Program-made: the position numbers and the translations under genes
Assembly: GCA_002706765.1 (NCBI GenBank)
Contig: PAJV01000076.1
Coordinates: forward strand, 540,073-604,072
Direction: 5' to 3'
DNA: 64,000 nt
Source of the DNA: Gimesia sp.
GTDB taxonomy: Bacteria > Planctomycetota > Planctomycetia > Planctomycetales > Planctomycetaceae
In this document: piece by piece, positions 42,543 through 52,690 of the stretch
How positions within the stretch are numbered: position 1 is the first letter of the stretch
How the letters are laid out: each line of letters begins with the position of its first letter
Notes under the pieces: generated by a model
The model's database searches: none
What the model was told of the DNA's origin: nothing
The model's input: only the letters and a program-made list of their open reading frames with translations

Positions 42543-45305
42543 TCATCCGATCTCATCAATTGAGCTGTTGGTATCTGTAGGTGATTGAATATTATTTTCG
42601 GGAGTACTGATGACCTCCTCATTCTCCGCTTCGTCAACAATTTCCGCAGGGATTCGTGCCAAAGAGACCAGTTTATCATTGGCATCAAGGGTTATCACCC
42701 GGACTCCCTGAGTGTTTCTGCCGACCTGGCTGATCTCACAGCCTCTGACACGCTGGATTTTTCCACTCCTGGTGACCATCAGGACTTCATCGTTCTCGGC
42801 TACCGGAATAATATCGACGGCATTACCATTGCGTGCTGAGGTCCGGATATCACGGATACCCTTTCCACCACGTCTCTGGCGTCGATAGTGCATTCCACTG
42901 CGTGTTTCCTGTTCTTCATCGGTATTCTCGTCGGAGTCAGACTCGGGTTCTGCTGTGAGTTCTACGTCATTCTCAGAAACCTCCTCGTCTCCATTTTCTT
43001 CAGCAGCCGGAATAAATCCAAAGGGGGTTCGTTTTCCGTAACCATTTTCACAGACGGTCAGCAGGCAGGTTTCCGGGTTGGCGATCACCATGCCAATAAC
43101 ATGACCCGACTTGGAAAGCTTAATTCCTTTCACGCCGCGCGTATTTCGTCCCATGCTGCGGGCATCTGACTGGGCAAAACGAATGGCCATCCCATCAGAG
43201 GTTGCCAGCAGGAGGTCTTCGCCCGGTGAAACAATCAGCGCTTCGACCAGTTCGTCCTCCTCGTCCAGTTTAATCGCGATGATGCCCCCCTTCTGCGGAC
43301 GTGAGTAAGCAGAGAGAGGAGACTTTTTGATAATCCCGTTGCGCGTCGCCATGACGAGAAAGCGTTCTTCATCGAATTCTCGGACAGCTACACAGTTCGA
43401 AACAGCTTCATCTTCTTGAAGAGACAGCAGGTTGACGAGTGCGCGTCCTTTGGCGGTGCGTCCCTGCAGCGGAAGATCATAGACTTTCGACCAGTAGACG
43501 CGACCTCGATTTGTGATGAACAGCAGAAAGGAGTGAGTGCTGGAAACAAACAGATGCTGAATAGGATCTTCCTCATCCGTCTTTACGCCTTTCACTCCTT
43601 TTCCACCTCGATTTTGCGCCTGGTATGTATTTAATTGAGTCCGTTTGATGTAACCCCGTTGAGACAGCGTCACCACCATGGGTTCTTCTGTAATCAGGTC
43701 ATCGCGGTTGACGTCAGTCAGTTCATCTTCGGAAATATCAGTACGGCGTTTGTCCGAATATTTCTGCTGAAGGAGCAACATGTCCTCTCGAATGACGGCA
43801 CGGATATGATCTTCATCGGACAACAGGTGTAGATATTCGGAGATGGCTTTCAGGAGTTCCTGATGTTCGCCACTCAGTTTTTCGCGTTCCAGATTCGCCA
43901 GTGAACCGAGCTGCATGGAGACAATGGCTTCTGCCTGATTGGCAGAGAGCGAGTAAAATTCATGAACCCCCTGCTCATTCTGATATTCTTTGAATCCATC
44001 TTCGCCCAGGGCGCGTTCAATGAGTTTGCCATCGACCTGCAGGCCCTGCAGGCTGATTTTAGCCTCGGCCCGGCTGGGTGAATTTCGAATGGTCTTGATG
44101 ACTTCATCAATATCAATCTGCGCGATCATCAACCCTTCAACGGTATGTTTTCGTTTACGGGCTTCGGCAAGCATGAATTCAGTACGACGACGAATCACAT
44201 CAATTCGATGCAGGATAAACTGTTGAATCAGTTCCTTGATCGAAAGCGTTTCCGGACGGTTTCCGACCAGCGCCAACAGAATAATACTGAAAGTGTTCTG
44301 CAGAGGAGAGAACTTAAAGAGTTGTGCCAGTACCACTTCCTTGTCTGCATCCCGTTTCAGGATGATCTGCAGGTGTACCTTCCAGGGAGGAACGTTTCTA
44401 TCTGTGAGATCGACGATGCGCGAAATCCCTTTGACCCGGTCATCGCGGACCAGGGTTTCGAGTTTCTCGCGAATGCGGTCGCGTGTTTCCATATATGGAA
44501 TTTCGGTCACGACGATCACGTCAGACTGTTTTTCCGTTTCGAAATGGGTCCGTGCCCGAAGTGTAATTGTAGAGCGACCCGTCGCATAACCCTTGCGAAT
44601 GCCATACCGTCCACAGATGATTCCGCCTGTCGGGAAGTCCGGACCAGGCATCACCTGTAGGATATCGTCAATCGTGGCTTCGGGGTTATCGATCAGTAAG
44701 GTGATAGCTTCACAGGCTTCTCCCAGATTCTGAGGAGGGATGCTGGTAGCCATACCAACGGCAATACCACTGGATCCATTTACCAGCAGGTTGGGGAATT
44801 TGGAGGGCAGAACAACAGGTTCATCATTCCGCTGGTCATAGGTTGGGACGAAGTCAACCGTGTTCCGGTTGATATCGTCGAGCATTTCTGCAGCGACCGC
44901 TGATAACCTGGCTTCGGTATAACGCATGGCTGCTGGAGGCAGACCCGCCAGAGAACCAAAGTTCCCTTGTTTATCAATGAGTACATTTCGCATGACCCAG
45001 TCCTGGCCGAGTCGGACCAGAGTCGGGTAAATTGAACCATCCCCGTGAGGGTGATAGTTACCGCTGGTATCACCCGAAATCTTTGCGCACTTTACCCTTG
45101 ATGAACTTGCTCCGAGGTTCAAATCATTCATGGCGACAAGAATCCGGCGCTGCGATGGTTTTAATCCATCCCGTGCGTCCGGAAGTGCGCGGCTGATAAT
45201 CACACTCATCGCATAAGTGAGATAGCTGTCGCGCATTTCATCCTGGATGTCCAGGTATTTGATATTCTTATCAATAATGGGGTCTTCGCCGTTGTCGCTA
45301 GACAA
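42543..45305 (-). CDS. gyrA: DNA gyrase subunit A
   Basis: This 920-residue type II topoisomerase subunit has the catalytic tyrosine Y129 in [10 protein letters not shown]. The start is a TTG at 45305 with AAGGAG eight bases upstream; no closer ATG fits. The quinolone-determining region reads [14 protein letters not shown]. The positions equal to E. coli Ser83 and Asp87 are Gly90 and Pro94, residues usually linked to low quinolone affinity. The C-terminal beta-pinwheel carries a GyrA box (NRGGKGVKG) and a second RGGKG. An acidic insertion of about 40 residues (about 765-805) interrupts it, between [10 protein letters not shown] and [10 protein letters not shown]. GyrA works with GyrB, which is not in the window, to introduce negative supercoils. 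It heads the minus-strand run of rfbB, ugd and prfB. Confidence 0.97.
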   Translation of the reverse strand: MSSDNGEDPIIDKNIKYLDIQDEMRDSYLTYAMSVIISRALPDARDGLKPSQRRILVAMNDLNLGASSSRVKCAKISGDTSGNYHPHGDGSIYPTLVRLGQDWVMRNVLIDKQGNFGSLAGLPPAAMRYTEARLSAVAAEMLDDINRNTVDFVPTYDQRNDEPVVLPSKFPNLLVNGSSGIAVGMATSIPPQNLGEACEAITLLIDNPEATIDDILQVMPGPDFPTGGIICGRYGIRKGYATGRSTITLRARTHFETEKQSDVIVVTEIPYMETRDRIREKLETLVRDDRVKGISRIVDLTDRNVPPWKVHLQIILKRDADKEVVLAQLFKFSPLQNTFSIILLALVGNRPETLSIKELIQQFILHRIDVIRRRTEFMLAEARKRKHTVEGLMIAQIDIDEVIKTIRNSPSRAEAKISLQGLQVDGKLIERALGEDGFKEYQNEQGVHEFYSLSANQAEAIVSMQLGSLANLEREKLSGEHQELLKAISEYLHLLSDEDHIRAVIREDMLLLQQKYSDKRRTDISEDELTDVNRDDLITEEPMVVTLSQRGYIKRTQLNTYQAQNRGGKGVKGVKTDEEDPIQHLFVSSTHSFLLFITNRGRVYWSKVYDLPLQGRTAKGRALVNLLSLQEDEAVSNCVAVREFDEERFLVMATRNGIIKKSPLSAYSRPQKGGIIAIKLDEEDELVEALIVSPGEDLLLATSDGMAIRFAQSDARSMGRNTRGVKGIKLSKSGHVIGMVIANPETCLLTVCENGYGKRTPFGFIPAAEENGDEEVSENDVELTAEPESDSDENTDEEQETRSGMHYRRQRRGGKGIRDIRTSARNGNAVDIIPVAENDEVLMVTRSGKIQRVRGCEISQVGRNTQGVRVITLDANDKLVSLARIPAEIVDEAENEEVISTPENNIQSPTDTNSSIDEIG

Positions 45306-45797
45306 TCCTTGTTCTCCTTAAGGAAATGAACTGCTGAACTTTGTCTGATCTGGATTGTTTGATCGTAATTATTAACCGGAGTGGTCAGAAACGACAGGTG
45401 CGAATCGAAGGTCCTGGATGCTCCATCCCGACACACTTCAACTGGTTGAGAAAGGGTACTGCTTTCCGTGCTGTAACGTTCAATTCCACTCGCTGAATTG
45501 CAAGCTGTTTTTCGGTCAAAACAGGGGTTGAAAACTGTCTGAAACGCTACAGAATTCGAGTCTGTCAGACACTACAGAATTGTAGCCGGAAAGGGCTGGT
45601 TTCACAACTAATAATGGCCCTGAATTTTGGTGTCTTCCCAGGGTGAAAAACCTTGATTTTCAATAAGTTACGTTCTCAGAATTGTCATTGAGAGCCAGCC
45701 TGCAATTGCATAGAATAGATCGGGAGACGTTGACCGGCTCCGTAACTTTCTGTGCGAGAATATTTCCGCCTGTGTTATTTATAAAGATATTGTTCCT
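45306..45797. other. Divergent promoter region of gyrA and the kinase gene
   Basis: This 492-base region lies between the divergent gyrA (minus) and kinase (plus) genes. CTACAGAATT occurs twice, at 45547-45556 and 45572-45581, 25 bp apart. A perfect palindrome GTCTGTCAGAC (45560-45570) lies between them. Read on the minus strand, CTGTAGTGTCT and CTGTAGCGTTT resemble the left arm of the dispersed palindromic repeat. The two promoters are expected here. Confidence 0.5.
45547..45581. promoter_or_regulatory. Direct repeat with central palindrome, possible operator
   Basis: Two CTACAGAATT units spaced 25 bp apart flank GTCTGTCAGAC. The layout, with two to three helical turns between repeats in a divergent promoter region, would suit a regulator dimer. 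It may instead be a remnant of the dispersed repeat, because the reverse complement contains CTGTAGTGTCTGACAG. Confidence 0.35.
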
Positions 45798-48032
45798 ATG
45801 AATGAGTCAGATCCTCAAGAGAACGCTCAAATTGCCGGAGATGTTCAGCTTTCTGAGGAACAGGAGCGAAAGCAGCGGCGCACAGAAACAACCGATGAAA
45901 CTCTGGTTCAGTCCCCTGAAGAACAGGCCCGGGCTGCCAGTTTGAGCAAAGATCGTCAGGTTCTGCCTGCCAAAGTTCCCGGGTATCTTCTGATTCGATC
46001 TCTGGGAGAAGGCTCCTATGGGTCGGTCTGGCTGGCCCAGGAAGAAAATACGGGCAAATTTGTCGCGATTAAATTTTATACGTATCGTCGCGGCCTGGAC
46101 TGGTCACTGTTGAACCGCGAAGTGGAAAAACTGGCCGAGTTATATACGTCCCGTCATATTATCAGTCTACAGGGAGTCGGCTGGAACAGCGATCCTCCCT
46201 ATTACATGATGGAATATCTGGAAAACGGATCGCTCTCTGCCTTTCTGGAAGACGGGCCTTTACCGGTTTCCGAAGCAGTTCGAATCGCGAAAACGGTTCT
46301 TCTGGCATTGGTGCACGCCCACGGCAGAGGAATCCTGCATTGTGATCTGAAGCCGGCTAATATTCTCCTGGATGCAAATTTTGAACCGCGGATTTGTGAT
46401 TTTGGTCAATCGCGTTTAACAGATGAGCAGAGCCCTTCTCTGGGAACTTTGTATTATATGGCTCCTGAGCAGGCTGATTTACAGGCAGTTCCCGATTCCC
46501 GCTGGGACGTATATGCGCTGGGAGCGCTGCTGTATCACATGTTGTCAGGCAGGGCTCCCTATCGGACCGCAGAAAATGAGCAGACGATACGCAGTCTGAA
46601 TACGCTTGATGAAAAATTAACGGCCTATCGAGACCTGATTCGAAATTCTCCACGACCGGCAGAACACCGCAAAGTTTCAGGGGTAGATCGACGGCTGGTT
46701 GATATTGTTGACCGTTGTCTGGAAACCGATCCCCAAAAGCGGTTTCCTAACGCCCAGGCGGTCTTAACCAGCCTGGTTGAGAGGGAGCAACAACGAGCAC
46801 GGCGGCCTCTGATTGCACTGGGGATTATTGCTCCCCTGTTGCTGGTCATCGGATTGATTCCGGTGGCAGGAGCTGCCGTCAATCAAATGGTTTCGCAGTT
46901 TCGTAACAACCTGACGCAGCGGGCTCTGAAAGGCGATTCCATTTCAGCAAATTTTCTGTCGCAGTACATGGAGCGGGATTTACAGGACCGTAAGGATCAG
47001 TTAGTGGATCTGTCTGAGCGAACACTTTTGCGTTCCCTGATGCAGGGAGAGGAAGTGAATGGAGAAATTATACACAGATATCCTGAGTTATTCGCATATC
47101 TGATGCAGGAAAAAACTCTGATAGATGAGAAACGCGCTGCATTGGATCGTGAACTGGACACGAGCTGGTTTCTCACCGACGAAAAAGGGACTCAGATCTG
47201 GCGTGACCCGGGGGGGCCAACGATTGGACAGGACTTTTCCTATCGCGACTATTTTCATGGACATGGCATTGAGTATGATAAAGATGAGATACCAGAGGGT
47301 ATTGAACCCATCAAGGAGCCTTATATCTGTCAGGTGTTTAAGAGTGACGCCACCCATCAATGGATGGTCGCAATAGCGGTACCTGTCTGGGATCTCAAAC
47401 GTGAAAAGGTACTTGGCGTTTTATCGCGTACGACGCATCTGGCTCAGTTATTGTCCGGGTTTGACGAGAGCCTCAGCGGTGATTCTGAAAATCTAGGTGA
47501 CCGGAAGATTGCATTGATCGACAGTCGGGACGGGAAAATGCTGGCACATCCTCGCATGACTTCCGACACTTTAAAAAGTCTCAGTCGGGATAAGGTAGAT
47601 CAGCTTGTTCTAGCCGATGCAGATTTCGAACAAATCCGATTGATTGAGCACCATCAGAAGAAAGACCAGCCGAAGTGTGTCCCCGCCATGGTTGACGATT
47701 ATCGTGACCCCGTTGAGGCAGTCTTATCGGAGAACAGTAAAGATAATGTCTGGCTGGCGGCATTTTCTCCCATTGGTACGACTGGATGGACAGCCGTGGT
47801 CCAGGAACGTCGCAGTATGGCTTTGAAGCCGGTTGCTGAAATGCGAAACTGGTTAATCCAGTATGGATTTATCGTCCTCGTAACAAGTTGCCTGTTAATA
47901 TTTACGGTCTGGTATTTTGTCATGCGGGTACTCACTGAACGTCGCGTCCGAGACTGGTCCCGACATCGCTCCGATAAACGCTCTGAACAGGGATCAACGA
48001 CATCCAGCTGGCCAGACCAACAGCAGAGTTAA
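45798..48032 (+). CDS. Ser/Thr protein kinase with extracytoplasmic Cache-type sensor
   Basis: This 744-residue membrane kinase has a complete Hanks-type domain. The glycine loop is LGEGSYGSV (69-77), K92 is in AIKFY, the catalytic loop is HCDLKPAN (181-188), D201FG and APE follow. The Cys after His181 marks a non-RD kinase. A helix at about 336-360 leads to an extracytoplasmic region of about 335 residues. It contains WFLTDEKGTQIWRDP, FSYRDYFHG, VAIAVPVWDLKREKVLGVL and IALIDSRDGKMLAHP, which match the two-lobed Cache (dCache) pattern. A second helix (about 697-720) ends in a basic tail. External ligand binding to the Cache domain probably controls the kinase. The cyclase gene follows 36 bp downstream, in the same transcript. 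Its FHA domain is a plausible phosphothreonine-dependent partner. Confidence 0.9.
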   Translation: MNESDPQENAQIAGDVQLSEEQERKQRRTETTDETLVQSPEEQARAASLSKDRQVLPAKVPGYLLIRSLGEGSYGSVWLAQEENTGKFVAIKFYTYRRGLDWSLLNREVEKLAELYTSRHIISLQGVGWNSDPPYYMMEYLENGSLSAFLEDGPLPVSEAVRIAKTVLLALVHAHGRGILHCDLKPANILLDANFEPRICDFGQSRLTDEQSPSLGTLYYMAPEQADLQAVPDSRWDVYALGALLYHMLSGRAPYRTAENEQTIRSLNTLDEKLTAYRDLIRNSPRPAEHRKVSGVDRRLVDIVDRCLETDPQKRFPNAQAVLTSLVEREQQRARRPLIALGIIAPLLLVIGLIPVAGAAVNQMVSQFRNNLTQRALKGDSISANFLSQYMERDLQDRKDQLVDLSERTLLRSLMQGEEVNGEIIHRYPELFAYLMQEKTLIDEKRAALDRELDTSWFLTDEKGTQIWRDPGGPTIGQDFSYRDYFHGHGIEYDKDEIPEGIEPIKEPYICQVFKSDATHQWMVAIAVPVWDLKREKVLGVLSRTTHLAQLLSGFDESLSGDSENLGDRKIALIDSRDGKMLAHPRMTSDTLKSLSRDKVDQLVLADADFEQIRLIEHHQKKDQPKCVPAMVDDYRDPVEAVLSENSKDNVWLAAFSPIGTTGWTAVVQERRSMALKPVAEMRNWLIQYGFIVLVTSCLLIFTVWYFVMRVLTERRVRDWSRHRSDKRSEQGSTTSSWPDQQQS

Positions 48033-48068
48033 ACAATCAGTTTAAATGAATGGACAGGGAGACTTTGC

Positions 48069-49853
48069 TTGTTGGAGTTAGTTATATATGGAACCCAGAC
48101 CCGGCATTCCAGCCGGTTCACTTTGGAACCGGGGCAGGAACTGGTATTAGGTCGTTCCCCTGAAGCAGATATTGCAGTTACCTGGGATGATCGTATCTCA
48201 CGTAAACACGCGCTGCTTAAAGTACAGCCCAAACAGCTCTCTGTTGCACGGTTGTCCAATACCGAAAATCAGATTTTTCTGGCGGGCATTGCTTTCGATG
48301 ATTTTCTGCTGGAACCAGGGGGGACATTCGTCATCGGTTCGACGACATTTCAACTTCTGGATTCGTCGTCCAGTTTTTCATCTCCTCGCGAATCTCCTCT
48401 CGAAGAAGTGACATTCAAGCCAAATGAACTGGTAAAGGTGCGGTATCGCGATGCAGATCAGAGAATCGATGTTCTGGCACATTTACCGGAACTGATTTTG
48501 GATGCCCGGAACGACACTGATCTGTTTCATCGTCTGGTGACCATGCTGCTGTCCGGAGTGAAACATGCCGATGCCGTTGCTGTCGTGCGTTTGAATGATG
48601 AGGATCGAGTCGATGTTCCCTTTTGGGAAAGGAGACGCCAGACCCAGGGAGGATTTCATCCCAGTGGTCGACTGGTTCTGGAGGCGGTCAAAAAAAGTAA
48701 ACGCTCGGTTTTACATGTCTGGGCGGCCAAGGAGGAAAAGGAGGGGCAGGAAGATTATACCGCCGTGGCAGAATTCGACTGGGCCTTCTGTACTCCGATT
48801 GAAGAAGGAGTCAACGGGAGATGGGGGTTGTATGTCGCGGGAGAATTAAATCAGCCTTACCAGGTCTCCGTTCCACAGGGAGCTGGCGGGATCGATCTCC
48901 AGGCAGATGTCAAATTTACCGAGCTGGTGGCTTCAATCGTCAAATCGGTGCGGCGGCTAAATCAGCTGGAACGTCAGCAGGCAGGGCTCAGGCAGTTTTT
49001 TGCGCCACCGATTCTCTCGGCAATTGGAGATAATCTGGATACAGAGATTCTTGAGCCTCGTGAATGTGATGTCACCGTTTTGTTTTGTGACCTGCGGGGA
49101 TTCAGCCAGCATGCAGAAAGTTCATCAGAGGATTTACTCGGTCTGCTGGGACGAGTCAGTCAGGCATTAGGCATCATGACGTCCCACATTCTTGATTTTG
49201 GTGGAGTGACAGGAGATTTCCAGGGAGATGCGGCACTGGGATTCTGGGGCTGGCCCTTCTCTTCCGAGCTGGCGCCCCTGGATGCCTGCCGCGCTGCCCT
49301 GGCGATTCGGAATGCGTTTGAGCAGATTAAATTACAGCCAGACCACCCACTTTCAGATTTTCGAATGGGAATCGGGATCGCCCACGGCAGGGCTGTCGCT
49401 GGTAAAATCGGCACCAGCGATCAGGTGAAGGTCACTGTGTTCGGTCCTGTCGTTAATCTTGCCAGTCGCCTGGAGGGTTTGACGAAACATCTGCGTGTGC
49501 CGGTTTTAATGGATGAGGCAACCGCGCAAATTGTGAGGTCAAAACTCGACCGGGAAGAAGGCCGCGTGCGAAAGCTGGCCCGGATCCTGCCTTACGGTAT
49601 GGAAAAACCGGTGATTGTCAGCGAGCTGTTGCCTCCCCAGTCAACTGCGGAAACATTAACCGATCAGGAAGTTCGGAGTTATGAAACGGCGGTAGAGCAT
49701 TTTATACAGGGACGATGGGAAGAAGCATTCCGGCTCCTGCATGAAATCCCTCCTTCCGACCGCGCTCAGGATTTTCTTGCCTTGCAGATTACTCGTACTA
49801 ATCGGATTGCACCGCTGGACTGGGATGGAACAATTCGGTTTGACAGTAAATAG
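48069..49853 (+). CDS. FHA-GAF-class III adenylate/guanylate cyclase
   Basis: This 594-residue soluble protein begins at TTG 48069 with AGGGAGA eight bases upstream; a second TTG follows at 48072. The FHA domain (about 1-100) has the phosphothreonine-binding G28-R29-S30 and S44-R45-K46-H47 motifs. A GAF-like region spans about 135-290. The class III cyclase domain starts near 330, with [11 protein letters not shown] giving the first metal Asp and [14 protein letters not shown] giving the second. [13 protein letters not shown] and [12 protein letters not shown] complete the fold. The product could be cAMP or cGMP; the base-specifying residues are not decided here. A C-terminal tail follows the cyclase. 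The kinase encoded just upstream could phosphorylate targets recognised by the FHA domain. A strong terminator lies downstream at 49932. Confidence 0.9.
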   Translation: MLELVIYGTQTRHSSRFTLEPGQELVLGRSPEADIAVTWDDRISRKHALLKVQPKQLSVARLSNTENQIFLAGIAFDDFLLEPGGTFVIGSTTFQLLDSSSSFSSPRESPLEEVTFKPNELVKVRYRDADQRIDVLAHLPELILDARNDTDLFHRLVTMLLSGVKHADAVAVVRLNDEDRVDVPFWERRRQTQGGFHPSGRLVLEAVKKSKRSVLHVWAAKEEKEGQEDYTAVAEFDWAFCTPIEEGVNGRWGLYVAGELNQPYQVSVPQGAGGIDLQADVKFTELVASIVKSVRRLNQLERQQAGLRQFFAPPILSAIGDNLDTEILEPRECDVTVLFCDLRGFSQHAESSSEDLLGLLGRVSQALGIMTSHILDFGGVTGDFQGDAALGFWGWPFSSELAPLDACRAALAIRNAFEQIKLQPDHPLSDFRMGIGIAHGRAVAGKIGTSDQVKVTVFGPVVNLASRLEGLTKHLRVPVLMDEATAQIVRSKLDREEGRVRKLARILPYGMEKPVIVSELLPPQSTAETLTDQEVRSYETAVEHFIQGRWEEAFRLLHEIPPSDRAQDFLALQITRTNRIAPLDWDGTIRFDSK

Positions 49854-49931
49854 TTCTGTTAAGTCTTGATGAAAGATCCGCGTTCGAAATCTGGACTGAG
49901 TTCTGATTTTGCCGTCTGGGTGGACTGCGTC

Positions 49932-49964
49932 AAAGGAGCAGTTCGCTTCTCTGCTCTTTTTTTT
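49932..49964 (+). terminator. Intrinsic terminator after the cyclase gene
   Basis: AAAGGAGCAG pairs with CTGCTCTTTT across a 9-base loop, with the core GAGCAG (49936-49941) and CTGCTC (49951-49956). Eight T follow. It lies about 80 bp past the cyclase stop and would end the kinase-cyclase transcript. The downstream small protein and regulator genes therefore probably have their own promoter. Confidence 0.85.
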
Positions 49965-50083
49965 AGAAAAATCAGTCAGGTGGAGAAAATTGACCTATTT
50001 TTTAGCAACGGACATCACTTTGATGAGTTTGTGATCAGGTCCTTGAAAAACTGGAATCATTGTCAGCTTTGAGAGAAGTATTT

Positions 50084-50245
50084 ATGAGCAATGCAGAACT
50101 ATTAACTGACGAGAGTGTTGAATCAACTCGAATTGAAGCTAAGTATGAAGTTCGATATGAACTGGAAGTGGATCACCGCTCCCAGGAGATGTTGCTTGTG
50201 TTAAATGAGGTCTTTGATTCTTTTCTTACCGCCAGTAATTCTTAG
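50084..50245 (+). CDS. Small acidic protein of unknown function
   Basis: This 53-residue frame starts at ATG 50084 with GAGAGAAG about five bases upstream. An upstream codon at 50060 in the same frame is less well placed. The protein is acidic (MSNAELLTDESVESTRIEAK, then YEVRYELEVDHRSQEM and LLVLNEVFDSFLTASNS) and probably has two helices. It has no signal peptide or membrane segment. It lies 35 bp upstream of the response regulator and downstream of the terminator at 49932. The good ribosome-binding site and tight spacing support a real gene, perhaps a regulator partner. No known family is recognised. Confidence 0.6.
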   Translation: MSNAELLTDESVESTRIEAKYEVRYELEVDHRSQEMLLVLNEVFDSFLTASNS

Positions 50246-50280
50246 TGATCGATTTAAAAGATAAGTAGTGGGTTCCTCTC

Positions 50281-50886
50281 ATGCTACATTCATCAGAAAA
50301 AACAAATGCACGAGTCCTCGTGATTGACGATGATCCATTATTCCGCAATCTGATGGTCTCTTTTTTACGTCGTGAGTATTTCGTTTCAGTTGCCAGTGAT
50401 GGATCGGAAGGATTTCATAAAGCTCTGGAGTACCCTCCCGACATCGCCATTGTAGATGTGCAGATGGCTGTATGGGATGGCTTGCAGACTTTGAAGGCAT
50501 TTCGTTCTCATCCCACGCTTGCACATACCAGGATAATCATGCTGACATCTGATGCCAGCAAGGAAACAGTGATTGCTGCGATTCAGGGAGGGGCAAATGA
50601 TTACATTATCAAAACCAGCTTTTCCAAGGCTGAGTTTCTGGAAAAAGTAAGACGATTTGCACAACCCGGCGCGACACGCGTTGCGAATACTCCCAATTCC
50701 GGAAAACGTCAGCAATCTGTGCCGACAGCAACCATCAAGGCTTCGACTCAGAATACTCAAGTGAAACCGGTAGAATCCAAGCCTGTCTATGCAGTCTCTG
50801 AATCAGTAGAAGATCAATTAACGGGACTGACGCTTGATCAAAGCGAAGAGGAAAAACTGGAAGAGATGATGGACGACTGGGATTAA
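50281..50886 (+). CDS. Response regulator, receiver domain with acidic tail
   Basis: This 201-residue protein has a complete CheY-like receiver (about 10-128). Acidic pair D16/D17 lies in VIDDDP, phospho-acceptor D59 in IAIVDVQM, the switch Thr in MLTSD (89) and K111 in YIIKTSF. No DNA-binding or enzymatic output domain follows. Residues about 130-201 are a Ser/Thr/Gln-rich linker ending in EEKLEEMMDDWD, which probably mediates protein contacts. Such stand-alone receivers often act by protein binding, and phosphorylation from a kinase elsewhere would be needed. No histidine kinase gene is in the window. It is preceded by the 53-residue acidic protein and followed by a strong bidirectional terminator at 50970. 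Confidence 0.9.
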   Translation: MLHSSEKTNARVLVIDDDPLFRNLMVSFLRREYFVSVASDGSEGFHKALEYPPDIAIVDVQMAVWDGLQTLKAFRSHPTLAHTRIIMLTSDASKETVIAAIQGGANDYIIKTSFSKAEFLEKVRRFAQPGATRVANTPNSGKRQQSVPTATIKASTQNTQVKPVESKPVYAVSESVEDQLTGLTLDQSEEEKLEEMMDDWD

Positions 50887-50969
50887 CCCGTGCAGGGTTT
50901 ATCTCGCGTCACTTTCCAGGAAAATTGCAGGTGTTACCGGGTAAGCTGTTATTCAGGATCATAAATAGA

Positions 50970-51005
50970 ACAGCCGCAATGATCGAATGAGATCGTTGCG
51001 GCTGT
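50970..51005. terminator. Strong bidirectional intrinsic terminator
   Basis: ACAGCCGCAATGATC (50970-50984) pairs along 15 bp, with one wobble, with GATCGTTGCGGCTGT (50991-51005) over a 6-base loop. An AT-rich stretch including TTTATTTT follows on the plus side, and A-rich sequence precedes it, so it can serve the minus strand too. It separates the convergent response regulator and 51038-52690 genes. Confidence 0.88.
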
Positions 51006-51037
51006 ATTTATTTTCTGCTGACTCTGGAGATGGAATA

Positions 51038-52690
51038 TTAAAGGGTTTCTTTTGAGAACTTGGCAATCACATTCCCAATAAATTTCAAAATCCCTTTATC
51101 CAGTTTTGCCTTGCCATCGATGGTTTCTCCTTCGCGTTTCATGACGAAAGAAAAAGTATCATCAGTACTGGTGAGTGATTTGATCAGCATCTCACGAATT
51201 TCCTGATTTCCTTTCTCTCCACGAAGTTTATTTACCATTTTCAGCCAGGGCAGCGTTTTGACATTCAGTTCAATGACTTCAGGACTGACTTTTTCTGGCG
51301 CCGGTTCTTTTACCAGTTTGGAAGCTTCGGTGATCCGTTTGATAGAGTCCGGACCAGCGGCGACCCAGAGTGCTTCTGGAGTGCTGCCCACGTAGAGGGC
51401 CTCCCCTGCACCGAACAGTTCTTCAAAACCGGCTTTGTACTGATCCTTGATATTGATCTTATGAATCTTCAGGGATTCTTCGTTTACAACATCTGTTTCG
51501 ACAGTCTGGTCTTTCATGACCTTGGGAAGAAGTTCCACAATCTCTTTGAGCTTGGCGCCGTCTGTAGAGCGGGCCCCGCCTAAAAGTGTGTACTTGTTAT
51601 CTGCGACGGATTTGGTATCGATGAATCCATCAATCAGCGAGGCTTCTTTCCCGGCATCCAGCATTTCGATTATCAGCGCGGCAACTTTTTTCCCTGCGGA
51701 TTTCTGCTCGTCAGTGAGATCTTTATTCGCCTGGATGCGTTCCTGCAGGCTTGGCAGGAGGAGCTTATAGAATGCGGTGAAATTCTCTTTTCGCATTTCA
51801 TCCAGAGGGTGGTTGATTCTGCCGTTGAGAATTCCATCCATTTGAACGGGGACATTCGCAAAATAGCTTGGTTTGGTTGCGAACTGTTTGATGCTCTCGT
51901 CCAGTGATGAACCTTCAATGGCTTTCAGTGTGAAAACCAGACGCCCTTCGTTCTCAGCAGCATCGGTGGTCCAGCCGATTACCATTTTTTCCGATTGGAC
52001 AAACAGACGCTCCAGTTCATCCATCTGATGTATGAAAGCAAGCTTTCGTAATTCGTAGGCGTTATCTGTTTCATCCCGTTTTTTCTTTACTGCAGCCAGT
52101 AACTGCTCACGGGTACTGATCATTGATTTCTTACGCTCTTCGACACCCTCTTTTTCATTGGTGATGAGAGCGCTGAAATCGTATTTTGCAGCAATCAGTT
52201 CCTGCACTCTTTGCAGAGGATCAGTAATTTCCTCGACTTCCGACAGCTTTTCAGAAATGACAACGTATTGTTCTTTCTGGAGATAATTCATGAAACCTTC
52301 GAACAGATTTCCCAGAATATAAGGGCCTTTTCTCTGCTTCTTTGAAGAGATTTCAAAAACTTCCAGGTTATCGCGAAATTTACCCAGGTCGCTGACAGGC
52401 AGGATCAGTCGATAGCGTTCCTTCTGGTTTTCACCCAGCAGGATGTCGATTCGCATGGGGCGTGTTTTATCGATCCCTTCCAGAAACGTGGGGAGCAATT
52501 CTTCAAGATTGCTCCAACCCTTCTTTTCATCGGCCAGATCCAGAACCAGATACTTCAGGTCAGCAATCATGCCATCTGCATTAATCTGAACCAGTGAAAT
52601 ACTCGGAGCAGATTTATTTTCTGCGGCAACGGGCTGAGGAACAGTGAAGCAAATTAACAGGATAAACACTAAATGAGCAATACGGCTCAT
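51038..52690 (-). CDS. Secreted protein of unknown function
   Basis: The ATG at 52690 has GGAGG six to seven bases upstream, which decides the start against a codon at 52723. The 550-residue protein has an N-terminal signal peptide (MSRIAHLVFILLICF, cleavage probably near AAA/EN). The mature part is charged and mostly helical, including a coiled-coil-like region at about 180-240 (KKKRDETDNAYELRKLAF and neighbours). It has no membrane helix beyond the signal and no motif I recognise. It probably resides in the periplasm. The gene lies 386 bp from the zinc-ribbon protein on the same strand. Similar secreted proteins without annotation are common in planctomycetes. I offer no function. Confidence 0.78.
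   Translation of the reverse strand: MSRIAHLVFILLICFTVPQPVAAENKSAPSISLVQINADGMIADLKYLVLDLADEKKGWSNLEELLPTFLEGIDKTRPMRIDILLGENQKERYRLILPVSDLGKFRDNLEVFEISSKKQRKGPYILGNLFEGFMNYLQKEQYVVISEKLSEVEEITDPLQRVQELIAAKYDFSALITNEKEGVEERKKSMISTREQLLAAVKKKRDETDNAYELRKLAFIHQMDELERLFVQSEKMVIGWTTDAAENEGRLVFTLKAIEGSSLDESIKQFATKPSYFANVPVQMDGILNGRINHPLDEMRKENFTAFYKLLLPSLQERIQANKDLTDEQKSAGKKVAALIIEMLDAGKEASLIDGFIDTKSVADNKYTLLGGARSTDGAKLKEIVELLPKVMKDQTVETDVVNEESLKIHKINIKDQYKAGFEELFGAGEALYVGSTPEALWVAAGPDSIKRITEASKLVKEPAPEKVSPEVIELNVKTLPWLKMVNKLRGEKGNQEIREMLIKSLTSTDDTFSFVMKREGETIDGKAKLDKGILKFIGNVIAKFSKETL

Noticed and set aside
49866-50072. 68-codon frame after the cyclase
   Set aside because: It spans the strong terminator at 49932 and has no credible ribosome-binding site.
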